Positions 46,331 through 59,039 of a DNA stretch of 64,000 nt are shown here, one piece after another; the stretch's first letter is position 1, and every line of letters starts with the position of its first letter. Location: assembly GCA_034440615.1 (NCBI GenBank), contig JAOTOM010004955.1, forward strand, positions 468,501 to 532,500, given 5' to 3'. This DNA is from Ashinkailepas kermadecensis. Its lineage: Eukaryota > Arthropoda > Thecostraca > Neolepadidae. Both the position numbers and the translations under genes were made by a program. The notes below the pieces were generated by a model. That model did no database searches and had not been told where the DNA came from. It saw only the letters and a program-made list of their open reading frames with translations.

Positions 46331-47054
46331 CGACAGCAGCGATTTCCGAAGACGTCTGACATTGCGTGCCGGTACCACGTAAAACACTGACCTCAGCTGC
46401 AAGAGCACAAATGCAACTTCAGAGTTGGGAAAGGCGCCATTTTGAAGTGCTGCGTTCCCATGCAATGTCATAGGGTTATCGCCAAAATTGTGATTCGCTT
46501 GCTGAGGGGACACTGCGTCGTCCACCGGTCCACTTCCTTCACCCAGTTCTTACGTCGGTGCTCAGCTTCACGAGATGAAGTGAAATAATTCGCCGAAACC
46601 ATGCTGTCTTGCCACTAACTTGTACATTGGTTAGACGGATTAAACCATTATCAAAAGAATACGAAAAATGATATTTCTAAGGCCTCACACATTATGAAAG
46701 GTTCTGCACCAGAATTTAACCACAATCTGGCAAATATACATTGTAGAAGATACTTGACACAGAAAGAATCCATGACGCAAACATAAGCGTGTCTGGGTCC
46801 TCAAACGGCAACATTTCACGTACCTCATTTTCTGTATCGTCAGTCGATCTGGTAACAGAACAACAGTCGATCTGGTAACACTACTACAAAACGCGACAAT
46901 CCAGCACTATAGTTGAAAGGGGCTGGTGCGGTATGTTCGCAACTTGCTGCTTGTTATAACGGTCGGAAGACAGCTGGGCTGACGCTAACGATACTGCTAC
47001 AGCCATGCGAGTGCTGATGAAACGAATTGGGGTAACCAGACGAAAACCTGCCTG
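46331..47054. other. unassigned, no gene seen
   Basis: AT-rich to mixed. A short duplication 'cagtcgatctggtaaca' lies at 46841-46880. Confidence 0.35.
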
Positions 47055-47185
47055 CCATCTGGGGTAAGTGGGGTAAGATTGGGTAACTGGATTAAGCTGA
47101 GGTAAGCTGGGGTAGCTGGGGTAAGCTAGGGTAACTGGGGTATGTTGGGGTATCTGGTGTAAGCTGGGGTAACTGTGGTAAACTA
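47055..47185. repeat. ~10-bp repeat, (CTGGGGTAAG)n
   Basis: Variants of CTGGGGTAAG/CTGGGGTAAC/TTGGGGTAT repeat over 130 bp. Each unit includes a donor-like GGTAAG. Confidence 0.85.
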
Positions 47186-47304
47186 ATTTCTTGGCAACGG
47201 GGTCGAGCTGGCCAAACATAACCACACCTCATGATACAAACCGACGTCCTGGACAATCATGCGTATTCGTTTCAAATTCAGTCATGTATACGGGACAGTC
47301 CCTT

Positions 47305-47470
47305 TAGCCACCCCCTGGCAGCATGAGGTATGCGCCTGACACACCCTGCATGCCACCCCTAGCAACATGAGGTATGCGCCTGCCACCCCTAGCAGCATGA
47401 GGTATGCGCCTGCCACACCCTGCATGACACCCCTAGCAGCATGAGGTATGCGCCTGCCACACCCTGCATG
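47305..47470. repeat. 44/30-bp tandem repeat, 4 copies
   Basis: CAGCATGAGGTATGCGCCTG at about 47320, 47364 (as caacatg), 47394 and 47438: spacing 44, 30, 44. Confidence 0.85.
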
Positions 47471-47819
47471 CCATCCTTGAGAGATGAGGGGAAAACCTCG
47501 TCACGAAATCTCCGACATGATAAACTAGAGGACGGCGACGTCTTCGGCTTCGAGCGATTCCACACGTCAGTAACAAGTTTGGCAACCGATCCTTCGGCGG
47601 CGGCGCGCCTGCCAGTGTTTCCGGAGCGCTCGCCCGAACTCACCAGCCCCTCCCCCTCCACGACACACGCGTGAACTCGGTTTTGGCGCCATTTCTGTTC
47701 GCCGCTGGCCCGCCACACCAGCTGTGTGGTGGAAGACATCCGCCACGAGACACACGAACGTCTCCGGCGTACCCCGGCCGGCCCGCACCATCGAGATCGT
47801 ATCTGGCGTCAGAGATGCG

Positions 47820-48015
47820 CCGCGACGTCCTCACGAGCTGTGGCGTTACGGCCGGCCGCGACACCCTGCCGACACTCTGACGTGACGTCACGGCCGCGAC
47901 ACCCTGCTGACGTGGCGTCAAGGCCGTGACGCCCTGCCGACGTGACGTCACGGCCGCGACACCCTGCCGGCAGCTGACGTGACGTCACGGCCGCGACACC
48001 CTGCGGTCAGCTGAC
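47820..48015. repeat. ~30-bp repeat carrying CRE-type palindromes
   Basis: Units of 'GACGTGACGTCACGGCCGCG' plus 'acaccctgcc'. Most carry a perfect TGACGTCA (about 47884, 47943 and 47981), with one decayed TGGCGTCA unit. CpG-rich surroundings (47550-48180). Confidence 0.8.
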
Positions 48016-48186
48016 GCCACGCCGCGCTTTGTCACAGACACTGGGCCGCGGCGGCCGCTGGAACGGCGCGGCCAACTGCACGGCCGACATGGTGTTAGCA
48101 CGTGGCGATATCGTGTCATCCGGCCGGCACGGTCCCTCTGGCCTGTCTGTCCGGACCCGCAACAAGGACCGCACAACCACGCAACA

Positions 48187-48793
48187 CGAGTGTGCGGCAC
48201 AAAGGTCCACAGCACAGGAGTGTGCGGCACAAAGGTCCGCAGCACAGGAGTGTGCGGCACAAAGGTCCGCAGCACAGGAGTGTGCGGTGGAGAAATCGAC
48301 AGAACAGGAGTGTACGGTGGAGATATCGACAGAACAGGAGTATACAGTGGAGAGATCGACAGAACAGGAGTGTACGGTGGAGATATCGACATAACAGGAG
48401 TGTACGGCACAAAGGTCCACAGCATAGGAGTGTACGGTGCAGAGATTCACAGCATAGGAGTGTACGGTGGAGAGATCCACAACACAGGAGTGTACGGTGG
48501 AGAGAGCCACAGCACAGGAGTGTACGGTGAAGAAGTCCACAGAACAGGAGTGTACGGCGGAGAGATCCACATAGCAGGAGTGTACGGTGGAGAAATCTAC
48601 AGCACAGGAGTGTACGGTGGAGAAGTCCACAGAACAGGAGTGTGCGGTGGAGAGATCCACTAAACCGGAGTGTACGGTGGAGAAGTCCACATAACAGGAG
48701 TGTACGGTGGAGGAGTCCACAGAGCAGGAGTGCGCGGTGGAGAAATTCACAGCATAGGAGTGTACGGTGAAAAAATCCAGAGCAGGAGTGTAG
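48187..48793. repeat. 30-bp minisatellite, 20 copies
   Basis: Units such as GAGTGTACGGTGGAGAGATC plus 'cacagcacag'. The first four units carry GTGCGGCACAAAGGTCC. A 30-bp period leaves frames open for 157 residues on + and 247 on -, with 10-residue repeats. No biological support for translation. Confidence 0.97.
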
Positions 48794-48794
48794 G

Positions 48795-50297
48795 ACAGCT
48801 GCTTTTTAGTTTCACCAGTGTCCGGCAGGACAGCTGCTCGTCAGTGTCACCAGTGTCCGGCAGGACAGCTGCTCGTTAGTGTCACCAGTGTCCGACAGGA
48901 CAGCTGCTCGTTAGCTTCACCAGTGTCCGGCAGGACAGCTGCTCGTTAGCTTCACCAGTGCCCGGCAGGACAGCTGCTCGTTAGCTTCACCAGTGCCCGG
49001 CAGGACAGCTGCTCGTCAGTGTCACCAGTGCCCGGCAGGACAGCTGCTCGTCAGTGTCACCAGTGTCCGGCAGGACAGCTGCTCGTCAGTGTCACCAGTG
49101 CCCGGCAGGACAGCTGCTCGTCAGTGTCACCAGTGTCCGGCAGGACAGCTGCTCGTTAGTGTCACCAGTGTCCGGCAGGACAGCTGCTCGTTGGTGTCAC
49201 CAGTGCCCGGCAGGACAGCTGCTCGTTAGCTTCACCAGTGCCCGGCAGGACAGCTGCTCGTTAGCTTCACCAGTGCCCGGCAGGACAGCTGCTCGTCCGT
49301 GTCACCAGTGTCCGGCAGGACAGCTGCTCGTTAGCTTCACCAGTGCCGGCAGGACAGCTGTTCGTTAGTGTCACCAGTGCCAGGCAGGACAGCTGCTCGT
49401 TAGTGTCACCAGTGTCCGGCAGGACAGCTGCTCGTTAGCTTCACCAGTGCCCGGCAGGACAGCTGGTCGTTAGCTTCACCAGTGCCCGGCAGGACAGCTG
49501 CTCGTCAGTGTCACCAGTGCCCGGCAGGACAGCTGCTCGTTAGCTTCACCAGTGCCCGGCAGGACAGCTGCTCGTTAGCTTCACCAGTGTCCGGCAGGAC
49601 AGCTGCTCGTTAGTGTCACCAGTGCCCGGCAGGACAGCTGCTCGTTAGCTTCACCAGTGCCCGGCAGGACAGCTGCTCGTTAGCTTCACCAGTGCCCGGC
49701 AGGACAGCTGCTCGTCCGTGTCACCAGTGTCCAGCAGGACAGCTGCTCGTTAGCTTCACCAGTGCCCGGCAGGACAGCTGCTCGTTAGCTTCACCAGTGC
49801 CCGGCAGGACAGCTGCTCGTCAGTGTCACCAGTGCCCGGCAGGGCAGCTGCTCGTCAGTGTCACCAGTGTCCGGCAGGACAGCTGCTCGTCAGTGTCACC
49901 AGTGTCCGGCAGGACAGCTACTCGTCAGTGTCACCAGTGTCCGGCAGGACAGCTGCTCGTCAGTGTCACCAGTGTCCGGCAGGACAGCTGCTCGTTAGCT
50001 TCACCAGTGCCCGGCAGGACAGCTGCTCGTTAGTGTCACCAGTGTCCGACAGGACAGCTGCTCGTCAGTGTCACCAGTGCCCGGCAGGACAGCTGCTCGT
50101 TAGCTTCACCAGTTCCCGGCAGGACAGCTGCTCGTTAGCTTCACCAGTGCCCGGCAGGACAGCTGCTCGTTAGTGTCGCCAGTGTCCGGTAGGACAGCTG
50201 CTCGTTAGCTTCACCAGTTCCCGGCAGGACAGCTGCTCGTCAGTGTCACCAGTGTCCGGCAGGACAGCTGCTCGTTAGTGTCACCAGTGTCCGGCGT
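48795..50297. repeat. 35-bp minisatellite, ~43 copies, with block duplication
   Basis: Units contain GGACAGCTGCTCGTTAGCTT plus 'caccagtgcccggca', with a 'CAGTGTCACCAGTGTCC' alternative. The rare CTCGTCCGTG variant occurs at 49292 and 49711, 419 bp apart (12 units less 1 bp, owing to a 34-bp unit near 49342), and neighbouring variants match, showing a block duplication. Contiguous with the 30-bp array. Confidence 0.97.
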
Positions 50298-50754
50298 GTA
50301 ACCAGTCCCACACTTTGACTGGCCGTGAAGGCAAAAGTTGCCTGACGATCTGAAAACGATAAACGTTTACGCATTCGACTGATGCTTGTGAGAGCAGGGG
50401 CGCAGGAACTGTCCCAAAGTTGCGGGGAGGGGGAGAGGGCAACAGCCATTTTGAAGTTAATTTGTTCTTCAATACAACGCCCATGCACAGGGTCAATGTT
50501 AAACTTCTTCAAAGTTGGGAGGGGAGCTAGACCTCTGCCCCTCTGCCCCTCCCCCCGGTTCCTGCGCCCACGTGTGGAATCGTTGATGCTTGAGAGGGTG
50601 ATTAACGCCCGCGAATTGTGTACAATCAGTTCCCCTCCCCACCTGGCGGCGGTGCAGAAATGTTGTGGACTTGGTTGGTTGGGTGTGTCCAAACCGGGAG
50701 GGGTTCGCGCTGCGATGGCCCGAATCTGTTAAAACAAAAACAAAAACTTCGCCC
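50298..50754. other. unassigned, no gene seen
   Basis: Mixed, C/G-rich in places. No recognised gene. Confidence 0.35.
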
Positions 50755-51345
50755 CCGGACTGCCGATGGTACGGGAAGGGGACTGTGACAGAGACGGCGC
50801 AGTGAGTCAGGCTTTGGAGGGGTGTGATGGGCAGGACCTGGACTGCTGATGGCACGGGGGGGGGGACTGTGACGGGACGGCGCAGTTAGTCAGACTTTGA
50901 AGGGGTGTAATGGGCAGGACCTGGACTGTGACTGAGACAACGCGGACGAAGCCCGGTCTGTGGTGTGGTCAAGTTAGATGAAGCCCGCACCTCGAAACGG
51001 ACAGTGGATCTGGCTGTGAGTAGGACACGACAGCACCCAGGAAAGCTAGAAAGAGAACGCAACAGAACCAAGGCGGACTGTGAAATGGACGTAGCAGAAC
51101 CCGAACGGACTGTGAAGAGGACGTAGCAGGACCCGGCCCGACTGTGAAGAGGACGCAACAGCATCCTGCCGAGCTGTCAGAGAACGTAGCCGAACACGGC
51201 CGGGCTGTGAAGAGGACATGGCAGGACCCGGCCGAGCTGTCCGTAACAGAACCCCCGATGGCCGTGAAGAGGACGAACAGGACCAAAGCGGACGGCGAAC
51301 AGGCGGCAACAGGATCCACACGGGCTGCGAGTGGGGCGCCACCGA
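50755..51345. repeat. two degenerate repeats (~86 bp x2; ~35 bp x ~10)
   Basis: 50757-50930: two copies running from 'ggactGCtGATGGtACGGG' to 'gggtgtgatgggcaggacct'. 50990-51345: diverged units of 'cggactgtgaaGAGGACGTAGCAggaccc'. Frames on the - strand read as Leu/Ser-rich 'VLLRP-HS' peptides and are not considered genes. Confidence 0.8.
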
Positions 51346-51563
51346 GCCCGGGCGGGCCGTGACGTAGACGGGACGCGACCGACGGGTGCTGGTCGCCAGA
51401 TTCCCGGGCAGTTCCCAAGGCTGGACCGGCGGCCGAGACGGCCACGCTGGTGCCACCGGCCGGCTGTGACGTCACTGGTCCGCTGAGACGTCAGCGGCCA
51501 GAATCACGCTCTGTACTGACATATGCCGTCACCCTGGGGCCACACTGGGTCACACTGAGTGGA

Positions 51564-51655
51564 GTACACACCGGGTGCACTGTGTCTCAGTGGGGGTACA
51601 CACCGGGTGCACTGTGTCTCAGTGGGAGTACACACCGGGTGCACTGTGTCTGAGG
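51564..51655. repeat. 32-bp tandem repeat, 3 copies
   Basis: GTACACACCGGGTGCACTGT at 51564, 51596 and 51628. Confidence 0.93.
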
Positions 51656-52873
51656 GGGGGTTTTCGGGGAGGCATTCTGAGGGATGCTGGGTGCCGTATT
51701 GAGGGACATCAGTGTCACACCAAGGAGCGCTGGGTACCAAGGTTGTCCCTGGAGCCGGCTGTACCAGACTGCAACTGTACTCGACTACTCTGTCTACTCG
51801 GCAGCCGGTTGTACTCGGCTGTACTCGGCTGCATCCAGCTGTAATCAATGCCAACTGTAGTTCATGATATGCGTGCATCTATATCTATGAGCCATGGTTG
51901 TTTCCAGCTATTATCGGCCCCAGCTACCGCCTCTCTGTGTGGGGATAGGTGGTTAGAAGCAAGATAACTAGAGACAACTAGGTTAGAAGTGTCCAAGGCA
52001 ACTAGCAGAGTATTCCTAACTGCTGTTGGTAGCCATATTTCCTTTTGTAGAGTGAGTGGTTCACAAACTCTTGGGTCAGTTTAAGTATGTGGGGTCCATT
52101 ATATCTTGTGTATTCCATGGACGGCGCCCAGGGGAGGATGTCCCCTCCCTAAGCGTCGCGAAGCTTAACATGACGCCTATGGGCGTTGCATGGAAGGGAT
52201 GGGCCGGAAACGACCATCTCTCCTCCCCTATCCAAAGTGCGCAGCGCCGCTGATAGTGTATGGCATAGGCTTAATGCTAAGTCAGCTTTGACTAGAGGGC
52301 ACGGAATGATCCTCAAGCCCTGTGACATTCAAAGCATGCTTTGTAGCCATAGAAGCAGAGGCCCTCCGCATTGAGCTCCTCGCTGTCCGGGCTGATCGTC
52401 ATTCGGAAATCTGGTAACACAGCGAACGGGATTTTTCTTCATGGTGCCAAGAAAATGAAACTAAACCACAAAGATCCCAACGTTCGCGGATTTATGTAGC
52501 CTTCGTTTGAGTAGTGGACTTGTCACCACTCAGAGTGGTGGACGGACCAGCAACAATAGCGTGCCCCGGCAGAGGCTACAATAGTGCTGCATATCTGTGC
52601 ATTTCTAAAAGTATGCAAAGTCTCTATGCATCTATTTCAAATTATGTTTTCCTATCTCTATCTCGGTTGCAGTAGAACGGGTTGTGAAAGTCGGCCAGCA
52701 GGGGGCGTGCAGCACGGTGGCGATACGGTCGTGACGTGGTGTTGCAGAGGAGGGGCCGGTGCGCTGCCCTGGCTGCTGCCGATGGCGCGATAACGCGGCC
52801 CGATCCTATCTCCGGCTATCGCGCCGCGACGCCCGTACGCGGCCATCGTGGGAACTGAAACACCCACTGGCTC
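51656..52873. other. unassigned, no gene seen
   Basis: 'gttgtactcggctgtactcggct' repetition near 51800-51845. Otherwise no recognised gene, although 52680-52850 is GC-rich. Confidence 0.35.
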
Positions 52874-53275
52874 ACTCGTGCACCGGGAGCACGCTGGGAG
52901 CACGCTGGGAGCACGCTGGAAACACGCTGGGAACACGCTGGGAGTACGCTGGGAACACACCATAGGCACCCTGGGAACACACTATAAGCACCCTGGGAAC
53001 ACGCTGGAAACACGCTGGGAGCACGCTAGGAGCACGCTGGGCACACGCTGGGAGCACGCTGGAAACACACTGTGAGCGTTCTAGAAACACGCTGAGGATA
53101 CACGTGCAGCACACTGGGAGCACACTGGGAGCACACTGGGAGCACGCTAGGAGCACGCTGGAGATACGCTGAAAATGCACATGGAATACGCTGGGAGCAC
53201 ACCGTGAGCACGCTGGGAACACGCTGGAAGCAAGCACGGAACACGCTGGGAACACGCATGGAACACACAGGTATT
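52874..53275. repeat. 11-bp repeat (ACGCTGGGAGC)n, ~36 units
   Basis: Units ACGCTGGGAGC, ACGCTGGAAAC, ACACTGGGAGC and similar. Cys/Ser/Pro-rich frames on the - strand are repeat products. Confidence 0.96.
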
Positions 53276-56200
53276 AAGCTGGGAATGGCGTGTGACAGCA
53301 AATCCACATCACTGACCTACCGCGGCGGATATCGGAACATGCCGCTGTCGTGGCATAATGGGATATAACATGGGTGGACACTGGGACTCGGTATACGGTA
53401 TTTTACCAAGCAACAGTTGGTTACTGTGTCTGTTGGTCAGTTAGCGCGGTATTTTTGATACCCCAGCCCCCGAACCCCCAGCCCCCGATGCCCCACGGCC
53501 ATTGACCATGGAGCATGGACCATGGAGATGGAACATGGCTTCCCCGTGCCAGATTCATTCAGAAGGTGACGCAGTCGTATGTGACGGGTAGGCAGGCATT
53601 TCGTACCATGCGGCAAATAATTAAGCGCTGTGAACTAAATGTAAACTTTGGATTTGACTGGATTAGGACTCCATGAGCATATGAAACAACATACCGTGCA
53701 CATCCGGTGGATAGATGAGAGCGTTGCACTTATTTGCATGTGCAGAAGCTATTGTGAGTAGCAATTACTACCTTACAAGCCCCACCCACCACCCAGGGGC
53801 GGCGGAACGTATGGACGCCGGTGCGCTGCGCCCCTCCCCCTTGTGCGAACAAGGGGGCGTCGCACCCCCTTGGTGAGCTCACTAAAACTACTTTCACTCC
53901 CTGGATGCCATGCATCTAAAAAAGCGGTTAAGTACTACATCCTATAGAGCCTATATAATGTTGAGATGCCAACTGGAGATGGGATTCCTCCAACCATCTA
54001 ATAAATTAATAATTGTACGGTTCAATTCGCAAATTTGTATCAAGTTCTTTGTTTTCGGCAAAGTTTGTCATCGACGTCTTCTTTTTAGAGAAGACGATTT
54101 TTATAGCTAAAACACTTTTTAAAGCATGCCCTGGCATCTAGAGGATCAACATTGGTATCTCCCCCAGAACGGTGTCCCCTAGGAACGATCGACTGCACCA
54201 TTTCTGTTCTTCTGTCTCCAGCCAATGTCACCTCACTGGAAAATCTGGTCCTCTTTGTGAGGTCTCAATTCATCTCATTAATTTGTATATATTTGTGGCG
54301 CTTCCAAAGTGAGATGGTGCCCGGTCTACCACACGAATGCTCCGCATGTAAATTCCTTGGGCTGTCCTTGCTTCTGCCAGGTAATTCACAAGGTGTTTTT
54401 TTTGGGGGGGGGAGGAGTTAGCACGTTTTTGGGTATCGCACAGGGTTGGCCCTTGGGGTCACAATTTGAAAATAATTTATTTGTTATTTCCTGGATGGTA
54501 GCTTATACAATGATAACGACAACAGATAACTTAGCTTAGACTTAGGCGTATATATTCTCTATCTGAGCAAAATAATTGCCTAGGGGCAACGATCTGGCAA
54601 AGGTGCTTCGAGCATAACCGACGGAATGCCCTTTTTGCGTTGTTCAGCTGCACCAATGACAATTGTGGCCACGCTGGGCCAGTTATGTTGCGAAGCTTGC
54701 CCCTGCATTCTCATGAGGGACGCTCGCCTGACTCGGGAAGGCGAGACATTCTAAAGACAGCACCTATTCTAAAGATTATTATATATTAGCTATATCTATA
54801 TAAAGATTATGATATATTATAAAGACACAACATTCTAAAGAGTAGCACCTATAAGGGTCCCTATATAATTGATGTCCAGATAGGCGTTAGAGTGGCGCAG
54901 GGGTGCCTAAGTTTGCACTAAGGGCGCGGGCTGTCTGAAATGGTGCCATTAATTTTCAGCAGAGGCACCACCTGGTCCACGGAAGCCCCTGACTGCAAAG
55001 AGAAGAGAGCACCAGCTGGCCCAGGAGGGCGCCTGCATTCTCAAAGTACCCAACTCTCCAGAAGACGCTTTTCTGTTCGGGAGAGGAGCATGTGTAGCCA
55101 ATAATGACACGCATATTACAAAGAGCGATGTTCGGACGACCCAGGATGATGCCTACATTCTCAGCCGTCCGAAAAAGCACCAGCGTTGGTGAGATAGGCG
55201 CCTGACGATCACGGACGGGTATCTATTTTTAATCTTCCTCATTATTTTGCAGATTTTAGTTGATAAACTCGACGGACTAGGTAGTCAGCTGGCTCGACTT
55301 GAACGACTCTTGCCTACCCAGCTAACATGCTACCCGAGGTTCCGCTCACTTGGCGATGGTAGAGTTCACTTTGCCAGAGGCGCCACGTTTCCCAGGACAT
55401 GAGCTACGATGACGCACCGAAGACCAGTGTATCGTCCTGTGGTGAGGTGAACGCCCTTCTAGTCAAGGTTGAAGTTCCCCTCGAAATCGATGTTCCTGCG
55501 GTTCGCTCACTCGGCGCTCTTTGAACTGATCTGGCACACCACCCATGCGGGACCGGTGTCCTTCGTTTTCTTTAGGCTGCTCGCTGAATAATTTTATAAT
55601 GCGCTACTTGATCGATCATTTAATAGAAGTGCAGAAAAAATGCTGGTGCTAGTGTGGTATCGAAGAACGGAGAGGCGAAGGGCCTCACGAATGGTGGCCT
55701 ATCTCAACCATTGTCTCTCCCATACGGAAAGAACGGAACCCAACACACCTATTGGCCCCTGCCACCATTCGTGAGTGGCAGCAGGAAACACGTGAACCCA
55801 CAAATATTTTTGAGGTTAATGTTCCCTCAAATCACCGAAACACGGCCGGAGCTTGGCATAGGCTATGGCGCATCCTTTGCCGACCATGTCATGTCAAAAT
55901 GTAAGGTCACTGATATGTCAGGTCAGGACTATATGTCAGGTCATTGATCCATGACGTAAGAAGAGGGAACATCGCAGATAGTTTTCCCCAGAAATCGTAC
56001 GTTGTGGGAAATTAATATAACTTACTGCCCTCGAATCATCAACGATGGACGTTGTAGGGTGATAAGCAACTCAAATATATGTCACTGATTTATCCGACAT
56101 CATCCTTGGTCAATGATCTAACTTCACGACAGGGACCTTCGTAAAGTTAGCTAAAACAGCTAGAACAAATCTGTATTTTAAAAGATACACAATCAGAGGC

Positions 56201-57239
56201 GCAGCCGAGTGGAGCTCCACCCTAACAACCCAAACAATTACAAGTTATCAACGAAATTTTGAGATTTTCACCACGCCCTACGATAAATATTCGGCCCTCT
56301 TCTCACGCGTCATCTCCACAACATTTCTTTTTTGTGGTGGGGCCACCTTTAAGAAAACCCCGGCTGCGACCCCTGTGAGCAACGTCCCATAAGCTGACAA
56401 AAATTGCAGCGCGTTCACACAAGCCGTTTTGCATTCATAATGTAAAAGCTCCAGGGAGCGTGGTTCCAACCCTCCTCCCCGGTCTTGCGCGGGTTAATAC
56501 TAGCACATAGAAGGACATGTATTCTGTAGCTAGCAGGGACAGTAACAATTTTTGATAATTATGACAATGGCACCGCAAAGCAGTGGGATGCGTGAAAATT
56601 ACCCAAATGAGGTTTTTCCTTATTGTCTCATTGCAAACTGGCGGGCGCGTCGCCAATACCCTGCTCTAGTATTAGCTTATCTGTCTGAGACCGTGGTGAC
56701 GCGCTTGGTCATTTGTAGCCTGATCGCTATCATGAAGTGATTTGGATTATTCCAGCCGTGTGCATTGATCATTGATACATCAGGCTACTTGTCAGAAGCT
56801 ACAAACACATCGCGCAACTCCCGGAAGTACAGCTGGAGGTCAATACATAGGTTTTGTCGCTCACGAAAAAGAGGAACAAGTGGAATGTTTTATCAGAGAA
56901 ACGATTCTGCAAGCGGCTAAAATATTGCCTTCTTTTGAGTGGAAAGGCGTCGGAATTCCGCAACTTCGTAGTACCCCTATGACCTTGCCCGATAAGACCA
57001 ACCTAAGCTCTCAATCTCGTCCTGAACCAAAATCCGCGCCGTCACTTCGCCACCGGGCAGCACAATTTCCCGCTGAACATGCGTGGACAAAAATTAGCCC
57101 CGTGATTGACAAATTATCGCCAATGCCAGTACGTCACTGCGCTACCGGAACAAATAGGTGTCGAATGTGAGCCCCCCCCCCCCTCCCTTACCGCGGTAGG
57201 TACGTTCCACCGCCCCTGCCACCACCCCCTTCTCCCGTC
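53276..57239. other. unassigned 4-kb stretch
   Basis: No recognisable coding region. Notable items: a 9-bp hairpin CCCCCTTGT/ACAAGGGGG at 53836-53857; AT-rich repeats of 'attctaaag' at 54750-54840; a balanced-composition, non-repetitive block at 56780-57170 with an unrecognised open frame (56772-57170) and GATAAG/TGACCTTG motifs, a candidate regulatory segment upstream of the Ets gene; and a C run at 57173-57184. Confidence 0.4.
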
Positions 57240-58725
57240 GGTCAGTCAGCGTGGCTGCGGCGCGCCAGCACACCTGCACGGCTAGCCGGCCAGAATTCGC
57301 CGGCGGCCGCGGTGCCGGCCGTAGCGGCCCGGGCGGCAGGCAGCCGGCAGGCCGGCGCCGCCTTTGATGCGGCGACAGACGGCGCGGCTGCGGCGGCGGC
57401 GGCGGCGGCGGGGGGGGGGGGCGGGCTGCCGTGAGCTGACCCTGATGGACAGCGGTCAGCTGTGACTGACGTCCGGCGGCAGGCCACGCCCTCCGGCTGC
57501 CCGCGCCGCGCTCAGATGTGACGTACCGGCCGATCTGCGCTACACTCGGCCGGCTGTAATGGCCGGCGGTGAGACACGGCTTGGCCCGTTAAGGTGGGGT
57601 GGGTGTGCTGGAGCACCCTCCGGAGAGCGGGGAGGGGGTGCCGGAGCACGGTGGCCAGTGATATGTTCGGCAGCTGTCTGTTGCTGGAAGCCTGCCTGTT
57701 GTTGGCGATCACAGGACGCCAGAGCGCTCAGAATGGGGCACGTGACTCCGCCAGGTAACCATACCGCTACGGACGGCTAGCAAATGCACGACTTCGACGA
57801 ATGCACGGCTTTTTAACAACCGATTAAAAGGAAGGTGCTTAACCATGGTAAAAGATACTGGCGGCCGAGGCCGCTCGTCAAGCTTGAGGAAAGGAGTTTT
57901 TGTTCGCAGTTCATTTTGAGTTCAAAATATCTAGCGTACGCGATATGCACGAAGTTAAATTGGCTTTGAGCAGGAGTGAAGCTAATGCAATTCCCACCAT
58001 CCCCGGCAACATGTGCCAAATCTCGTACCAGTTCTGTGTCTACCCGAGCTCGACGGTAGCCATCACCCGGCCGGCCATTGAGCTGCTGCGAACATGCGCC
58101 CGCCTCTGTCGGCAGCAGGCCTGACAGCCGTGCGCACTCACGCCACCCTCGCGTGCGCCACCGCAGCCCCACCGGCGCCCCGGTGCAGTGTTGTGGTCCC
58201 CCGGCGAGCCGCGGCCGCCCGCGCGTCCGTCAAGCCCACCTGTGCGCCCGCTGCCAGCCGGCAGCGCCAATCAGAGGCCGCCGCCAGCCGCCAGGCACCG
58301 CCTACCGCCGCCCGGGCAGAGGCTATTCATTCATAAAGTTTCATTGAGCGAGTTGTTGTGCCCGCCGGCGGCAATTAGCGTCCGCCGGACGTTTGGCGGC
58401 AGCGCGCGGACAGCGCCGGCGTCCGCGCCGCTCTCGACGCCGCCGCGCCGTGAAGCTTCGCGGCGAGCCGCGTCGACGCCGACGCGCCCGGGCCGCCGAA
58501 GACGGACGGGCGCCGGAAGCCGCGGCGCGTCGCGGCCGTGCGAGGTTGCCGGGCCGCCGGGGCGCCGAGCGCCGGCCGGCCGCGGCCCGCCCCGCCCCGC
58601 CCCGCCGGGCGCCGGGCCCCGGCGCGCCGGCCGAGGGGGGCCGGCCGGCGCGGCCCGCCAGTACGGCGGCGGACACGGAGCGGGTGAGAGGTGTCTGTGC
58701 GACGGTGCGCGAGCCACAGCCGGCC
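57240..58725 (+). promoter_or_regulatory. CpG-island-like promoter and 5'UTR of the Ets gene
   Basis: Extremely GC- and CpG-rich at 57240-57520 and 58060-58725, with an AT-richer gap between. A CCAAT box (CCAATCAG at 58267) and a TATA-like CATAAAG in TTCATTCATAAAGTTTCATT (58332) lie about 400 bp before the candidate start codon. That would place transcription start near 58360 and give a GC-rich 5'UTR of roughly 360 nt. Start site and role are inferred. Confidence 0.4.
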
Positions 58726-58822
58726 ATGGCGCAGGCCGGCCACCTGACGGCCGCGCGGACGTTCCAGAAGCCGGAGCTGGCGATGTTGCGGAACACGCTG
58801 CGGTCCGGCAAGCGGGCGCGAG
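58726..58822 (+). CDS. candidate first coding exon of the Ets1/Pointed-like gene
   Basis: ATG in good Kozak context (G at -3 and +4: gccggccATGGcg) opens 32 codons beginning MAQAGHLTAARTFQKPELAM. The frame then meets a donor-like G|GTAGGC at 58822/58823, leaving phase 1. The exon at 61852 needs exactly phase 1, and joining restores an Asp codon in frame. Position at the end of a CpG island supports a first exon. The peptide itself is not recognised, N-termini of Ets1/Pnt isoforms being poorly conserved. A longer frame runs upstream through the GC-rich region, but that is typical of stop-poor GC-rich DNA. It could instead belong to another transcript. Confidence 0.45.
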
Positions 58823-59039
58823 GTAGGCGACGCGGGCTGAGCGGCCGCGCTGCAGCACCGGGGGTCGGCCTGAGCCGCGCTGCCAGCCCGCCGACGTGAT
58901 ACGCTTGATCTTTGGCAATCGCCGCAGTGGCCACAGGCCCGCGCAAAACCGCCTGTTTCCCGCCACGTTTGTGTTGGCGGCCGGCCAGCGTCGAACGGCC
59001 GTGCATTTCTCGGCAGAATATTGGCCGGCATTGTGGCCT

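Noticed and set aside
48007..48750. 247-residue minus-strand repeat protein
   Set aside because: A 30-bp array read in one of several equally open frames.
51046..51475. Minus-strand frames with recurring 'VLLRPLHSP'-like peptides
   Set aside because: Follow the degenerate ~35-bp repeat in several frames; no start context or domain.
56772..57170. 132-residue + frame upstream of the Ets gene
   Set aside because: Not recognised, no good start or splice context; kept only as a possible regulatory block.
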